DNA from: Acidobacteriota bacterium
GTDB taxonomy: Bacteria; Acidobacteriota; UBA6911
Direction: 5' to 3'
Assembly: GCA_031254095.1 (NCBI GenBank)
Contig: JAIRVC010000131.1
Span: 1 to 5,326, forward strand
DNA: 5,326 nt
The notes beneath the pieces are model-generated. The model had not been told where the DNA came from and searched no databases. It worked only from the letters and a program-made list of their open reading frames with translations. Each line of letters begins with the position of its first letter. Position 1 is the stretch's first letter. Both the position numbers and the translations under genes were made by a program. Positions 1 through 5,326 of this stretch are shown piece by piece.

Positions 1-923
1 ATCGTGACCTGCGGCGAGTCGGATTCCACCTGACTAAAATCCGGATTCAGCGTCATGTCGAGCGTCAGCGAGTCGCGCAGCACCATTTTCGCGTCGAGGC
101 CCGCGCGAAAGTCGTTTTCGGCGTCATATTGCAGTCCGGGCTTTAAAGGGTTCCAGTAGCTTGCGCGGGAAAATCCGGCGTAAGGAATAAACTGCATGTT
201 GCGCCCCGGTGAAATGTCGCGGATGCCCGTCAGGTCGCCGAACTGTCCCTGCCAGCTTGGCATCAGCCGCCAGGTGAGATACGGCCAGTTCGCCCATTCG
301 TTGTTTCGCTGTATGGCCCGGCTCACCATAATGCCCCAGTTTTGAACCGGCGTATTGGGAAAACGCAGGCTTTTAAAGGGAATAGTCATGAGAACAACAT
401 AACCATCTTCGACAATACGCGCTTCGGAATACCAGAGCGTATCGAAATTCAGATCGTCAATGCCGTTGTTGTTCGTGCCGTCCATCTGCACTCCGTAGGC
501 GTTCGATTCAAACCAGTAATTGCGCTGGTGGTCGTGAAACGTGTCGAGGGAGAGCGTAACCCTGTCGTTGCTGAAAATGGAGTCACGGCGGCTGATCGTC
601 GCACGGATTTTCGACGGGTCGTCTTTGGCGACAAAAGCCGCGTACAGATTTTTCTCGTCGTATGAAAGATACGCCGTTGTTGGCTGACTGACCGGATCGC
701 CATCGCCGGGATCAACCTGGCGAAAGTCGGTAATTACAAGTTCGGCTTCCCTTGGCGCGCCGGTGATAAAATCCTCAAATTTCGGCGGGCGCGATACTTT
801 TGGAATATTGACACTCCGTATCTGATTCAGCTCATACCGCTGTTCCTGCGCAAACGCCGCGCCGCCCGCGGCGAAAGAAAGAAACGTTACAGCAACCAAT
901 ATCAGGGCGTACAACAGCTTCAT
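1..923 (-). CDS. CBM9-like/DUF5916 domain secreted or outer-membrane protein, N-terminal part (runs off left edge)
   Basis: This frame stays open from an ATG at 923 to the left edge, giving 307 residues without a stop. Residues 1-25 look like a signal peptide: MK, a hydrophobic stretch, then AFA before QEQ, so the product is exported. Residues about 40-235 resemble the CBM9-like beta-sandwich that opens DUF5916 proteins (AYLSYDEKNLYAAFVAKD near 84-101, FESNAYGVQMDG at 138-149, IPFKSLRF at 181-188). Residues 240-307 match the start of the DUF5916 region, including LNPDFSQVESDSPQV (292-306), a very typical stretch. In that family the missing C-terminal half is usually predicted to be an outer-membrane beta-barrel, and the substrate is generally unknown. 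Start 923 is preferred over the in-frame ATG at 938 because GGAGA lies 8 bases upstream of it. The gene is separated from the flagellar operon by about 400 bases and probably has its own promoter. Family assignment is good; function is not known. Confidence 0.85.
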   Translation of the reverse strand, partial: MKLLYALILVAVTFLSFAAGGAAFAQEQRYELNQIRSVNIPKVSRPPKFEDFITGAPREAELVITDFRQVDPGDGDPVSQPTTAYLSYDEKNLYAAFVAKDDPSKIRATISRRDSIFSNDRVTLSLDTFHDHQRNYWFESNAYGVQMDGTNNNGIDDLNFDTLWYSEARIVEDGYVVLMTIPFKSLRFPNTPVQNWGIMVSRAIQRNNEWANWPYLTWRLMPSWQGQFGDLTGIRDISPGRNMQFIPYAGFSRASYWNPLKPGLQYDAENDFRAGLDAKMVLRDSLTLDMTLNPDFSQVESDSPQVT

Positions 924-931
924 TACGTGTT

Positions 932-936
932 TCTCC
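932..936 (-). promoter_or_regulatory. Ribosome binding site that decides the DUF5916 gene start
   Basis: The minus strand reads GGAGA here, 8 bases before the ATG at 923. The alternative in-frame ATG at 938 has only AT-rich sequence (CCTATAAAAATTCAA) upstream. The site lies between the end of the 948-1077 palindromic element and the start codon, so folding of that element could affect access to it. That effect is inference. Confidence 0.6.
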
Positions 937-947
937 ATTTGAATTTT

Positions 948-1077
948 TATAGGCGACCTCCGAAAACCCCAAACTCTGCGTTACGCTCCTTCGGAAAATG
1001 CTCATTTACCTATATGTAAACTCCGCTTTTGCCTCAGTCGCAAGCCTTGATTTTGGGGTTTTCGGAGGTCGCCTATA
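948..1077. repeat. 130-base palindromic element with 26-base perfect terminal inverted repeats, MITE-like
   Basis: Bases 948-973 are the exact reverse complement of 1052-1077. Each arm carries TATAGGCGACCTCCG at its outer end. The 78 bases between them (974-1051) contain a second, imperfect hairpin: TTTAC at 1005-1009 pairs with GTAAA at 1016-1020 around CTATAT, and GC and AAAA/TTTT pair further out around an internal loop. The element has no coding capacity. Both ends read TATA, which would fit a TA target duplication as in MITEs mobilised by IS630/Tc1-type transposases, but TATA is itself a palindrome, so this cannot be settled from one copy. It lies just upstream of the DUF5916 start codon and would be transcribed as a large hairpin in that gene's leader. 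It could instead be a non-mobile dispersed palindromic repeat or an attenuator. Confidence 0.75.
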
Positions 1078-1122
1078 GGATGTCATATAGCGGATGATTT
1101 ACTGATGTTGCTTAAACGATAA

Positions 1123-1151
1123 ATAATACTTGATAAAAACGCATAAAACAA
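1123..1151 (-). promoter_or_regulatory. Possible sigma-70-type promoter for the DUF5916 gene
   Basis: On the minus strand TTGTTT (1146-1151) and TATTAT (1123-1128) are separated by 17 bases in an AT-rich region. Transcription would start near 1116 and run through the 948-1077 palindrome into the DUF5916 gene, giving a leader of roughly 190 bases. The -35 box matches weakly, and AT-rich DNA produces such matches by chance, so this is only a candidate. Confidence 0.3.
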
Positions 1152-1200
1152 AACTTTTCAAGCGCCATGGTTAGTGATTTGATGTGTTTTATGTTTTTAA
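1133..1200. repeat. Imperfect AT-rich inverted repeat
   Basis: CATAAAACA at 1142-1150 is the reverse complement of TGTTTTATG at 1185-1193. Allowing a two-base bulge (GC at 1141-1142), the match extends outward: TAAAAAC-ATAAAACA on the left against TGTTTTATGTTTTTA on the right. The arms enclose about 34 bases (1151-1184). The candidate -35 box overlaps the left arm. It could be a binding site, a decayed palindromic element, or chance in AT-rich sequence. Confidence 0.4.
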
Positions 1201-1249
1201 TGCGCTAGCCCTACGCGCGCGGGGGGAGGGATCCAAAAAGTTGACATAT

Positions 1250-1318
1250 GAGGCAATTGCAAAAGACATGGGAGCATCGGCGGGACGCCGGTATCTCCAT
1301 GTCTTTTGCAATTGCCTC
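1250..1318 (-). terminator. Long stem-loop just past the flagellar operon, possible terminator or palindromic repeat
   Basis: Bases 1250-1271 are the exact reverse complement of 1297-1318 (22 bases). Inside, CGGCG (1278-1282) pairs with CGCCG (1286-1290) around GGA, so nearly the whole 69 bases can fold into one rod. It begins 10 bases after the TGA of the last flagellar gene (1329-1331), where the operon transcript should end. The T-run is poor for an intrinsic terminator: in the minus direction TTTTT (1235-1239) comes only about 10 bases after the stem. A role in 3'-end formation or transcript protection is therefore likely but unproven, and the structure may be a member of a dispersed repeat family instead. 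Confidence 0.5.
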
Positions 1319-1328
1319 CGGTTAAGTA

Positions 1329-1751
1329 TCAGGCGTGGGCCGCCGCCTGTTTCGGTGCGGCCGTATTTTTCATCATCCCGCGCTGATATTTGCGCAGATT
1401 CAGAATCAGTTCCGCTTCGCCGACCGGCGCCTTGACCCGTTCGACGATCTCCTCAAGAGAAACTCCCTGTTTGGCGAGAGAAAGCACCTGGTGCCGTTTT
1501 TCGAGCGGCAATTCCGGATCCTGCGACGGTATGCTGAGATCAAGAACGCGTTCCTCAAGTTCCTCAAAACGGCCGGAAAATTTTTCGAAGGTTCGGGATT
1601 GCACCTCGGCCATTTTGGCGATCACCTCCGCGTAACGCTCAAGGTCTTCTTCCATGACTTCGATGCGCCGCAGCAATTGTTTTCTTGCGGTGTAGTAAAG
1701 AATCGTTCCGCCCGCCATGGCCGTCAAAGTGTAAAGAAACACGTCAAACAT
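1329..1751 (-). CDS. Membrane-anchored coiled-coil protein with C-terminal DUF2802/DUF6115-like segment, last gene of flagellar operon
   Basis: The product has 140 residues. Residues 4-21 form one hydrophobic membrane segment (FLYTLTAMAGGTILYY). Basic residues follow (ARKQLLRR, 22-29), so the rest should face the cytoplasm. Residues 25-72 are charged and heptad-like, probably a coiled coil (EVMEEDLERYAEVIAKMAEV, FEELEERVLDL). Residues 83-122 (EKRHQVLSLAKQGVSLEEIVERVKAPVGEAELILNLRKY) resemble the short helix-turn-helix-like motif of DUF2802 and DUF6115 proteins found in motility gene clusters. The tail is Ala/Lys-rich. A strong AAGGAG (1759-1764) lies 7 bases before the ATG, and the gap to fliN is 18 bases. 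The layout of one membrane helix plus a cytoplasmic domain, near a sigma-28 gene, recalls Bacillus SwrB, which promotes flagellar export assembly; that parallel is inference from architecture and position. The domain name is from memory. Confidence 0.8.
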   Translation of the reverse strand: MFDVFLYTLTAMAGGTILYYTARKQLLRRIEVMEEDLERYAEVIAKMAEVQSRTFEKFSGRFEELEERVLDLSIPSQDPELPLEKRHQVLSLAKQGVSLEEIVERVKAPVGEAELILNLRKYQRGMMKNTAAPKQAAAHA

Positions 1752-1769
1752 CTCTATTCTCCTTAAAAA

Positions 1770-2096
1770 CTATGCAAGCGACCGTATGCGGTTGGCCGTG
1801 CTTTCCACTTCGAGCACCCTGACGCCGTATTTGCCATCGACCATTACAACCTCGCCGCGCGCAATCGGCGTCTGGTTGACTATGATCGAAACCGGATCGT
1901 TGACGGATTTGTGAAGTTCGATAACCGATCCGGCGCCAAGATTCATGACGTCTTTCAGCATCATTTCCGAGGTCCCGAATGCAACGCTGATCGGCAGGTC
2001 TACATCCAGCAGCAGATCGAGGTTAACGTTGGTGGCGCTTGCGCCCGCGCCTGCCTGCGTCGAGTTCTGTGATATGTCTGGCGTTTCGATGTCCAT
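1770..2096 (-). CDS. fliN: Flagellar motor switch protein FliN
   Basis: FliN is the most abundant C-ring protein at the base of the flagellar motor. It works with FliM and FliG in rotation switching and docks export substrates through FliH. The product has 108 residues, within the usual range for short FliN. Residues 1-25 are a polar leader rich in Ala, Gly, Ser and Thr. Residues 26-100 form one SpoA domain with the expected order: LLLDVDLPISVAFG (28-41), LKDVMNLGAGSVIEL (47-61), DPVSIIVNQTPIARGEVV (67-84) and YGVRV (90-94). There is no N-terminal CheC-like domain, so this is FliN and not FliY. AAGGA (2106-2110) lies 9 bases before the ATG. It follows fliM by 17 bases, the usual FliM-FliN pairing. 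Confidence 0.95.
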   Translation of the reverse strand: MDIETPDISQNSTQAGAGASATNVNLDLLLDVDLPISVAFGTSEMMLKDVMNLGAGSVIELHKSVNDPVSIIVNQTPIARGEVVMVDGKYGVRVLEVESTANRIRSLA

Positions 2097-2113
2097 GTTT
2101 CAATTTCCTTTCC

Positions 2114-3118
2114 TTAATGACCGACCCGGTCGAGTATTTCAAAAGAGATGTTTCCCCGATGCTGCACGATGTTCCCCTTATATTTCACAATGCCGCCGAC
2201 GCGCATATTGACGGGGTCGGTAACACGATGACTAAGCGTGATAACATCGCCGACGGAAACCTTTAACAGTTCGCCGACAGTCATTTTGCAATTTGGTATT
2301 TCGCCGCTCAGCACGACTGGAACGCGCTGAAGGAGCTGAACCATTTTTTCCCCTTCGTTTTCAATCGTTTTGTGCCGGGGCGCCTGCCATTGCTGGTCGA
2401 ATTTGCTGCGCATCTGCTTGAGCGCGTGCGAGGGGATGCACATGTTCATGCGTCCCGAAAAGTCGCCGATCTTCACTTCAAGAATAATCGTGGCTACCGC
2501 TTCCGATTGAGATACGATCTGGAACATCTGCGGCTTTGTCCCTTTTCCATCCAGAACGAAATCAAAATCCATGATGGTTCGCCATGCCGTGCCGAGATCG
2601 CGCATTGCCAGCTTGATGACGCCTTCTATGATATTCAGCTCGATTTCCGTCAGGTTCCGGTTTTCCTCAATATTGGTTCCCGGCCCGCCCAGAATCATGT
2701 CTATCATGGGAAAAACCAGCGTTGGGTTCATCTCAAGAGCCATGTTGCTGTCCAGCGGCTTCATCGTAACGCTGGCGAACAGCGTTGGATCGGGAAGCTG
2801 CTTGACGAAAACCGAATACGGCACCTGTTCGATGGATTTCAGGGTTACGTCGACAAAAGCCCGCAGGTACGCCGAAAGAGAGGATGCAAAATTACGTCCG
2901 AACGCCTCATACAGCATGTGCAGTGAACGCAGCTGATCCTGGGAAACGCGATCGGCGTCATGAAAATCGTAGCGGACGATCTTCTTTTCCTTCTCCGAAA
3001 CGGACTTTTCCGGCTGAGCAGGCGCGGCTGCCGTTGCCGCTGGCGCCGGCGCCGGGTCATCAGTTGACATAGCCGCAAACAGGGCATTGATTTCATCTTG
3101 CGAAAGAACTTTTTCCAT
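2114..3118 (-). CDS. fliM: Flagellar motor switch protein FliM
   Basis: FliM is the C-ring subunit that receives the CheY-phosphate signal and passes it to FliG to change rotation. The product has 334 residues, a normal length. Residues 5-17 (LSQDEINALFAAM) are the N-terminal CheY-binding motif. An Ala/Pro-rich linker follows (about 20-37). The CheC-like middle domain covers about 45-235 and carries the GGPG loop at 144-147 within MILGGPGTNIEENRNLTEIE, the usual FliG contact site. The C-terminal SpoA domain (about 257-330) includes VPVVLSGEIPNCKMTVGELL and pairs with FliN. The start codon lies inside the end of fliA: the two genes overlap by 26 bases in different frames. No good Shine-Dalgarno sequence precedes the ATG (GATAAAAGTATAAATT), which suggests translational coupling to fliA. 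The intact CheY motif implies a chemotaxis system elsewhere in the genome. Confidence 0.96.
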   Translation of the reverse strand: MEKVLSQDEINALFAAMSTDDPAPAPAATAAAPAQPEKSVSEKEKKIVRYDFHDADRVSQDQLRSLHMLYEAFGRNFASSLSAYLRAFVDVTLKSIEQVPYSVFVKQLPDPTLFASVTMKPLDSNMALEMNPTLVFPMIDMILGGPGTNIEENRNLTEIELNIIEGVIKLAMRDLGTAWRTIMDFDFVLDGKGTKPQMFQIVSQSEAVATIILEVKIGDFSGRMNMCIPSHALKQMRSKFDQQWQAPRHKTIENEGEKMVQLLQRVPVVLSGEIPNCKMTVGELLKVSVGDVITLSHRVTDPVNMRVGGIVKYKGNIVQHRGNISFEILDRVGH

Positions 3119-3905
3119 AATTTATACTTTTATCTTGATCGTTCATTTTGCGAAGTTTGGAACGCAGCCGCAGCATTGCCTTCGTATGCAACTGAGACAC
3201 GCGGGATTCGTTCACGCCTAACACCTTGCCAATTTCTTTCATGGTTAATTCGTCAAAATAGTAAAGCGAGATAACCAGCCGCTCCTTTTTAGGAAGCATT
3301 TCGATTGCCGACGCCAGTATTCCTTTAACCTCAGATTTTTGGAATAAAAAGAACGGATCCATCTGAGGGGTGTCCGGAATATATGTCATAAGCGGATCGC
3401 TGGTTTTTTCAACGTCATGCCCGACGAGTTCCTGAAAACTGCCAAGATTAAGACCCTTGAGCTGGTCGACAAGTTCGTAGAACTCCTCCAGGGAAAGCCC
3501 GATCTCCTCGCAAATTTCCTTGTCGCTTGCCGGACGCCCGAGACGCTGTTCAAGATCATGGCATATCTTTTCAAGATCCTTGCTCTTTTTGCGCAGTGAA
3601 CGCGGCGCCCAGTCAAGGTTGCGCAGGCTGTCCAGAATCGCGCCTTTAATGCGCAATTCCGCATAGGTTTTGAACTTTACACCGCGGTTTGGATCGAATT
3701 TCTCAATCGCGTCCAAAAGCCCGAGTACGCCCGTGCCGATCAGGTCGTTCAGCTCGACATGCGCCGGAAGCTTTGTGGAAATACGCTGGGCAATGTACTT
3801 GATCTGGGACATGTGTTCCAGAATCAACCCCTCGCGTTCCATGTCAGCCGTCATCACGGGAGGAGGCATGGCGGGTTTATGCCGGTGCTCAAGATCGTAT
3901 ATCAT
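3093..3905 (-). CDS. fliA: RNA polymerase sigma factor for flagellar genes, FliA/WhiG family (sigma-28)
   Basis: This sigma factor directs RNA polymerase to late flagellar and chemotaxis promoters and is normally held by the anti-sigma factor FlgM, which is not in this window. The product has 270 residues, near the family norm. Region 2 spans about 25-96, with LIGTGVLGLLDAIEKFDPNRGVKFKTYA and RIKGAILDSLR for core binding and -10 recognition. It runs into the family signature DWAPRSLRKKS (98-108). Region 3 follows to about 180. Region 4 spans about 203-252, with the helix-turn-helix LTMKEIGKVLGVNESRVSQL (220-239) for the -35 element. Region 1.1 is absent, as expected for group 3 sigma factors. 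GAGGA (3912-3916) precedes the ATG by 6 bases and overlaps the flhG stop codon. The 3' end overlaps fliM by 26 bases. FliA and WhiG are close relatives; the flagellar neighbours make FliA the right name. Confidence 0.95.
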   Translation of the reverse strand: MIYDLEHRHKPAMPPPVMTADMEREGLILEHMSQIKYIAQRISTKLPAHVELNDLIGTGVLGLLDAIEKFDPNRGVKFKTYAELRIKGAILDSLRNLDWAPRSLRKKSKDLEKICHDLEQRLGRPASDKEICEEIGLSLEEFYELVDQLKGLNLGSFQELVGHDVEKTSDPLMTYIPDTPQMDPFFLFQKSEVKGILASAIEMLPKKERLVISLYYFDELTMKEIGKVLGVNESRVSQLHTKAMLRLRSKLRKMNDQDKSINYGKSSFAR

Positions 3906-3911
3906 TTTTTA

Positions 3912-3916
3912 TCCTC
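3912..3916 (-). promoter_or_regulatory. fliA ribosome binding site overlapping the flhG stop codon
   Basis: The minus strand reads GAGGA, 6 bases before the fliA ATG. Its first two bases are part of the flhG TGA (3915-3917). Ribosomes ending flhG would sit on this site, so the two genes are probably translationally coupled. The site also supports the ATG at 3905 over later in-frame ATGs. Confidence 0.6.
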
Positions 3917-4808
3917 AGTTGATCCAGTCATTGAGGAGCTTTTCCACGATCACTCCTTCGAACGCCCAGGTTTCATTTCGCACGATCCGGTGAGCCAGAT
4001 TACGAAAACAGCGGCTTGCTGGAGCGTTCGGAAAGCGCTGCGTAACCAGCATCTGGCTTTTTACCGCTTTCTGGACGTGACTGTCACGTTCTACATACCC
4101 AAAATAGTCGATTGTACGGTTGAGGAAACGCTCCACGACGGAATTTATCTGATAGAAAACTTCATGCGCGCAATATTCATCTTTCACGGAATTGACGATC
4201 ACCCGTATAGGCTTATAACTGTCCTCTGCCAGGATGATTTTGATGACCGCGTAGGCATCTACGATAGCCGTCGGTTCAGGAGCGCTGACAACGAAAACTT
4301 CCCCGGCGGAAATCAAAAAATGCACGACGTTGCGCGAAACGCCCGCGGCCGTATCAATAATGAAGTAATCAATGTCCATGTCAAGATCCCTGATTTCCTC
4401 AATCAGGCGATTACGCTGTAAAAGCGTCAGGTCCGACATCTGGTGCAGACCGGAACTCGCGGGAATAATATAAATGCCTTCCGGCCCCCGCACCATGATC
4501 TCGCTCAGGTTTTTATCACCATAAAGCATATGCCCAAGGTGATAGCGCGGAGTCAATCCCAGCAGCACGTCAAGATTTGCCAGGCCAAAATCAGCGTCGA
4601 GCACCACGACCTTCTTTCCCAGTTCGGAAAGGCTGGCGGACAGATTGGCGACAATGTTGGTTTTACCTACGCCGCCCTTTCCGCTGGTAACGGCTATAAA
4701 ACGCGTATTGCGTTTTTTGCCTAACGCCAATCCCTCCTTGGACGTTAATGCTTCGACCGCTACTCCATGATTTTTTGTGTTTTCCCGTATTTCATCAAAA
4801 GAAGACAT
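3915..4808 (-). CDS. flhG: Flagellum number/placement ATPase FlhG (MinD-like, also called YlxH or FleN)
   Basis: FlhG is a membrane-associated ParA/MinD-type ATPase that limits flagellar number, acts with FlhF, and in several bacteria binds FliM-FliN complexes. The product has 297 residues, a normal length. The deviant Walker A motif SGKGGVGKT is at 42-50, with the signature Lys at 44 and the P-loop Lys at 49. VVLDADFGLANLDVLLG (68-84) is the switch I/A' region and IIDTAAGVSRNV (150-161) the switch II region with Asp152. SAPEPTAIVDAYAVIK (175-190) is a strongly FlhG-like stretch. The C-terminal helix FEGVIVEKLLNDWIN is a candidate membrane-targeting helix. The N-terminus (SSFDEIRENTKNHG) only loosely resembles the DQAxxLR element that stimulates FlhF GTPase activity. 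The gene begins 14 bases after flhF with a weak GGAA site. Position between flhF and fliA supports FlhG over cell-division MinD. Confidence 0.95.
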   Translation of the reverse strand: MSSFDEIRENTKNHGVAVEALTSKEGLALGKKRNTRFIAVTSGKGGVGKTNIVANLSASLSELGKKVVVLDADFGLANLDVLLGLTPRYHLGHMLYGDKNLSEIMVRGPEGIYIIPASSGLHQMSDLTLLQRNRLIEEIRDLDMDIDYFIIDTAAGVSRNVVHFLISAGEVFVVSAPEPTAIVDAYAVIKIILAEDSYKPIRVIVNSVKDEYCAHEVFYQINSVVERFLNRTIDYFGYVERDSHVQKAVKSQMLVTQRFPNAPASRCFRNLAHRIVRNETWAFEGVIVEKLLNDWIN

Positions 4809-4822
4809 ATTTTTTCCGGAAG

Positions 4823-5326
4823 CTACGCTCCGGCTCCGCTAAGAACCAGGTCCATAATTTGTCCCCGCGCCGCGACATGCAGATCGTCGGGTACGCGCTG
4901 TCCGTCCGTATAATAAGAAAAGGTTTTATTTGTGCGCGCCAGCTCGTTCAGTATCGGGCCTGGAGTAGAGGTTTCATCCAGCTTGGTAAAAAGCAGATGA
5001 TCCGGCCGGCACATTTCGAACTGATCCTGTACTCTCCGCATATCGGAAGCCTTCATGGAGGCGCTCATCACAAGATGCCGTTCGATATGATCCGAATCGC
5101 GCAGGAGACCGGCAAGCGGTTCCATGACATGCATATCCTTCCGGCCCCGCCCGGCAGTGTCGATCAGAATGTAATCCCGCCTTGAGTTGTCCGCGATCAG
5201 GCGCGGCAGTTCCGCCGCCTGGCTCACAAAACGAAACGGAACGCCGATAAGGCCGGCGTAGGTGCGGAGCTGCTCAACCGCGCCTATGCGATAGCCGTCA
5301 AGAGAAAAAAGGATGACTTTCTTTTT
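4823..5326 (-). CDS. flhF: Flagellar biosynthesis GTPase FlhF, C-terminal part (starts beyond right edge)
   Basis: FlhF is an SRP-type GTPase that marks the site where flagella are built, usually a pole, and is controlled by FlhG. The window holds the last 167 residues; the frame is open to the right edge, so the N-terminal domains and the P-loop lie outside. Visible motifs, numbered from the window edge, are SLDGYRIGAVEQLRTYA (8-24, family usually DTYRIGAVEQL), ILIDTAGR (53-60, G3), LLFTKLDET (111-119, G4) and SYYTDGQRVPDDL (137-149, the closing guanine-binding loop). The GQRVPDDL form and the flhG neighbour separate it from Ffh and FtsY. The Gly in LDGYRIG replaces the common Thr, a mild variant. 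The GTG at 5227 is an internal Val codon, not a start. The TAG at 4823-4825 is followed 14 bases later by flhG. Confidence 0.94.
   Translation of the reverse strand, partial: KKKVILFSLDGYRIGAVEQLRTYAGLIGVPFRFVSQAAELPRLIADNSRRDYILIDTAGRGRKDMHVMEPLAGLLRDSDHIERHLVMSASMKASDMRRVQDQFEMCRPDHLLFTKLDETSTPGPILNELARTNKTFSYYTDGQRVPDDLHVAARGQIMDLVLSGAGA

Noticed and set aside
342..665. Open frame of 107 codons on the plus strand
   Set aside because: It lies opposite the well-supported DUF5916 coding frame, has no ribosome site and no recognisable protein features.
924..938. ATG at 938 as the DUF5916 start, adding MEKHV
   Set aside because: It has no ribosome site; the GGAGA inside this stretch is placed correctly for the ATG at 923, which also gives a cleaner signal peptide.
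1241..1269. TTGACA at 1241-1246 as a plus-strand -35 box
   Set aside because: No -10 box lies at a proper distance (AGACAT at 17 bases), part of it would fall in the hairpin arm, and no plus-strand gene follows.
924..1328. A CRISPR array, tRNA or other RNA gene in the repeat-rich gap
   Set aside because: The repeats are inverted pairs, not regularly spaced direct repeats, and no cloverleaf or conserved RNA gene pattern was seen.
1184..1435. Open frame of 83 codons on the plus strand crossing the intergenic gap
   Set aside because: It runs through the 1250-1318 hairpin and into the antisense of the last flagellar gene, and its protein has no domain-like pattern.
3759..4421. Open frame of 220 codons on the plus strand, with similar ones at 1335-1766, 2372-2926 and 4748-5185
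   Set aside because: These are antisense to fliA/flhG, the small operon-end gene, fliM and flhF, whose minus-strand products carry clear family motifs.
4823..5227. A separate 134-residue gene starting at GTG 5227
   Set aside because: The frame continues upstream to the window edge with FlhF motifs (LDGYRIGAVEQLRTYA), so the GTG is an internal Val codon.

Overview
The window is mostly one block of flagellar genes, all read on the minus strand. From high to low coordinates it holds the C-terminal part of flhF (4823-5326), flhG (3915-4808), the flagellar sigma factor fliA (3093-3905), the motor-switch genes fliM (2114-3118) and fliN (1770-2096), and a small membrane-anchored coiled-coil gene (1329-1751). 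Spacing is tight throughout: gaps of 9 to 18 bases, plus a 26-base fliA/fliM overlap. The block therefore looks like the 3' part of one operon that begins outside the window. FlhF and FlhG set the position and number of flagella, FliA directs RNA polymerase to late flagellar genes, FliM and FliN form the switch/C-ring, and the last gene probably encodes an accessory flagellar membrane protein.

Bases 924-1328 hold no convincing gene but are rich in structure. Next to the operon's end is a long hairpin (1250-1318, 22-base perfect arms around a GC-rich core). An AT-rich stretch follows with a looser inverted repeat (1133-1200) and a possible promoter. Then comes a 130-base palindromic element with 26-base perfect ends (948-1077) that looks like a small non-autonomous mobile element.

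Bases 1-923 encode, also on the minus strand, the N-terminal 307 residues of a secreted or outer-membrane protein with a CBM9-like domain followed by the start of a DUF5916-type region. The gene runs off the left edge.

The organism is a motile Gram-negative-type bacterium of moderate GC content. A DUF5916 protein together with a WhiG-like FliA next to flhF-flhG suits Acidobacteriota, deltaproteobacterial lineages or an uncultivated relative, but the window does not fix the phylum. The genes belong to known families. The least explained parts are the palindromic intergenic DNA and the small operon-end gene.
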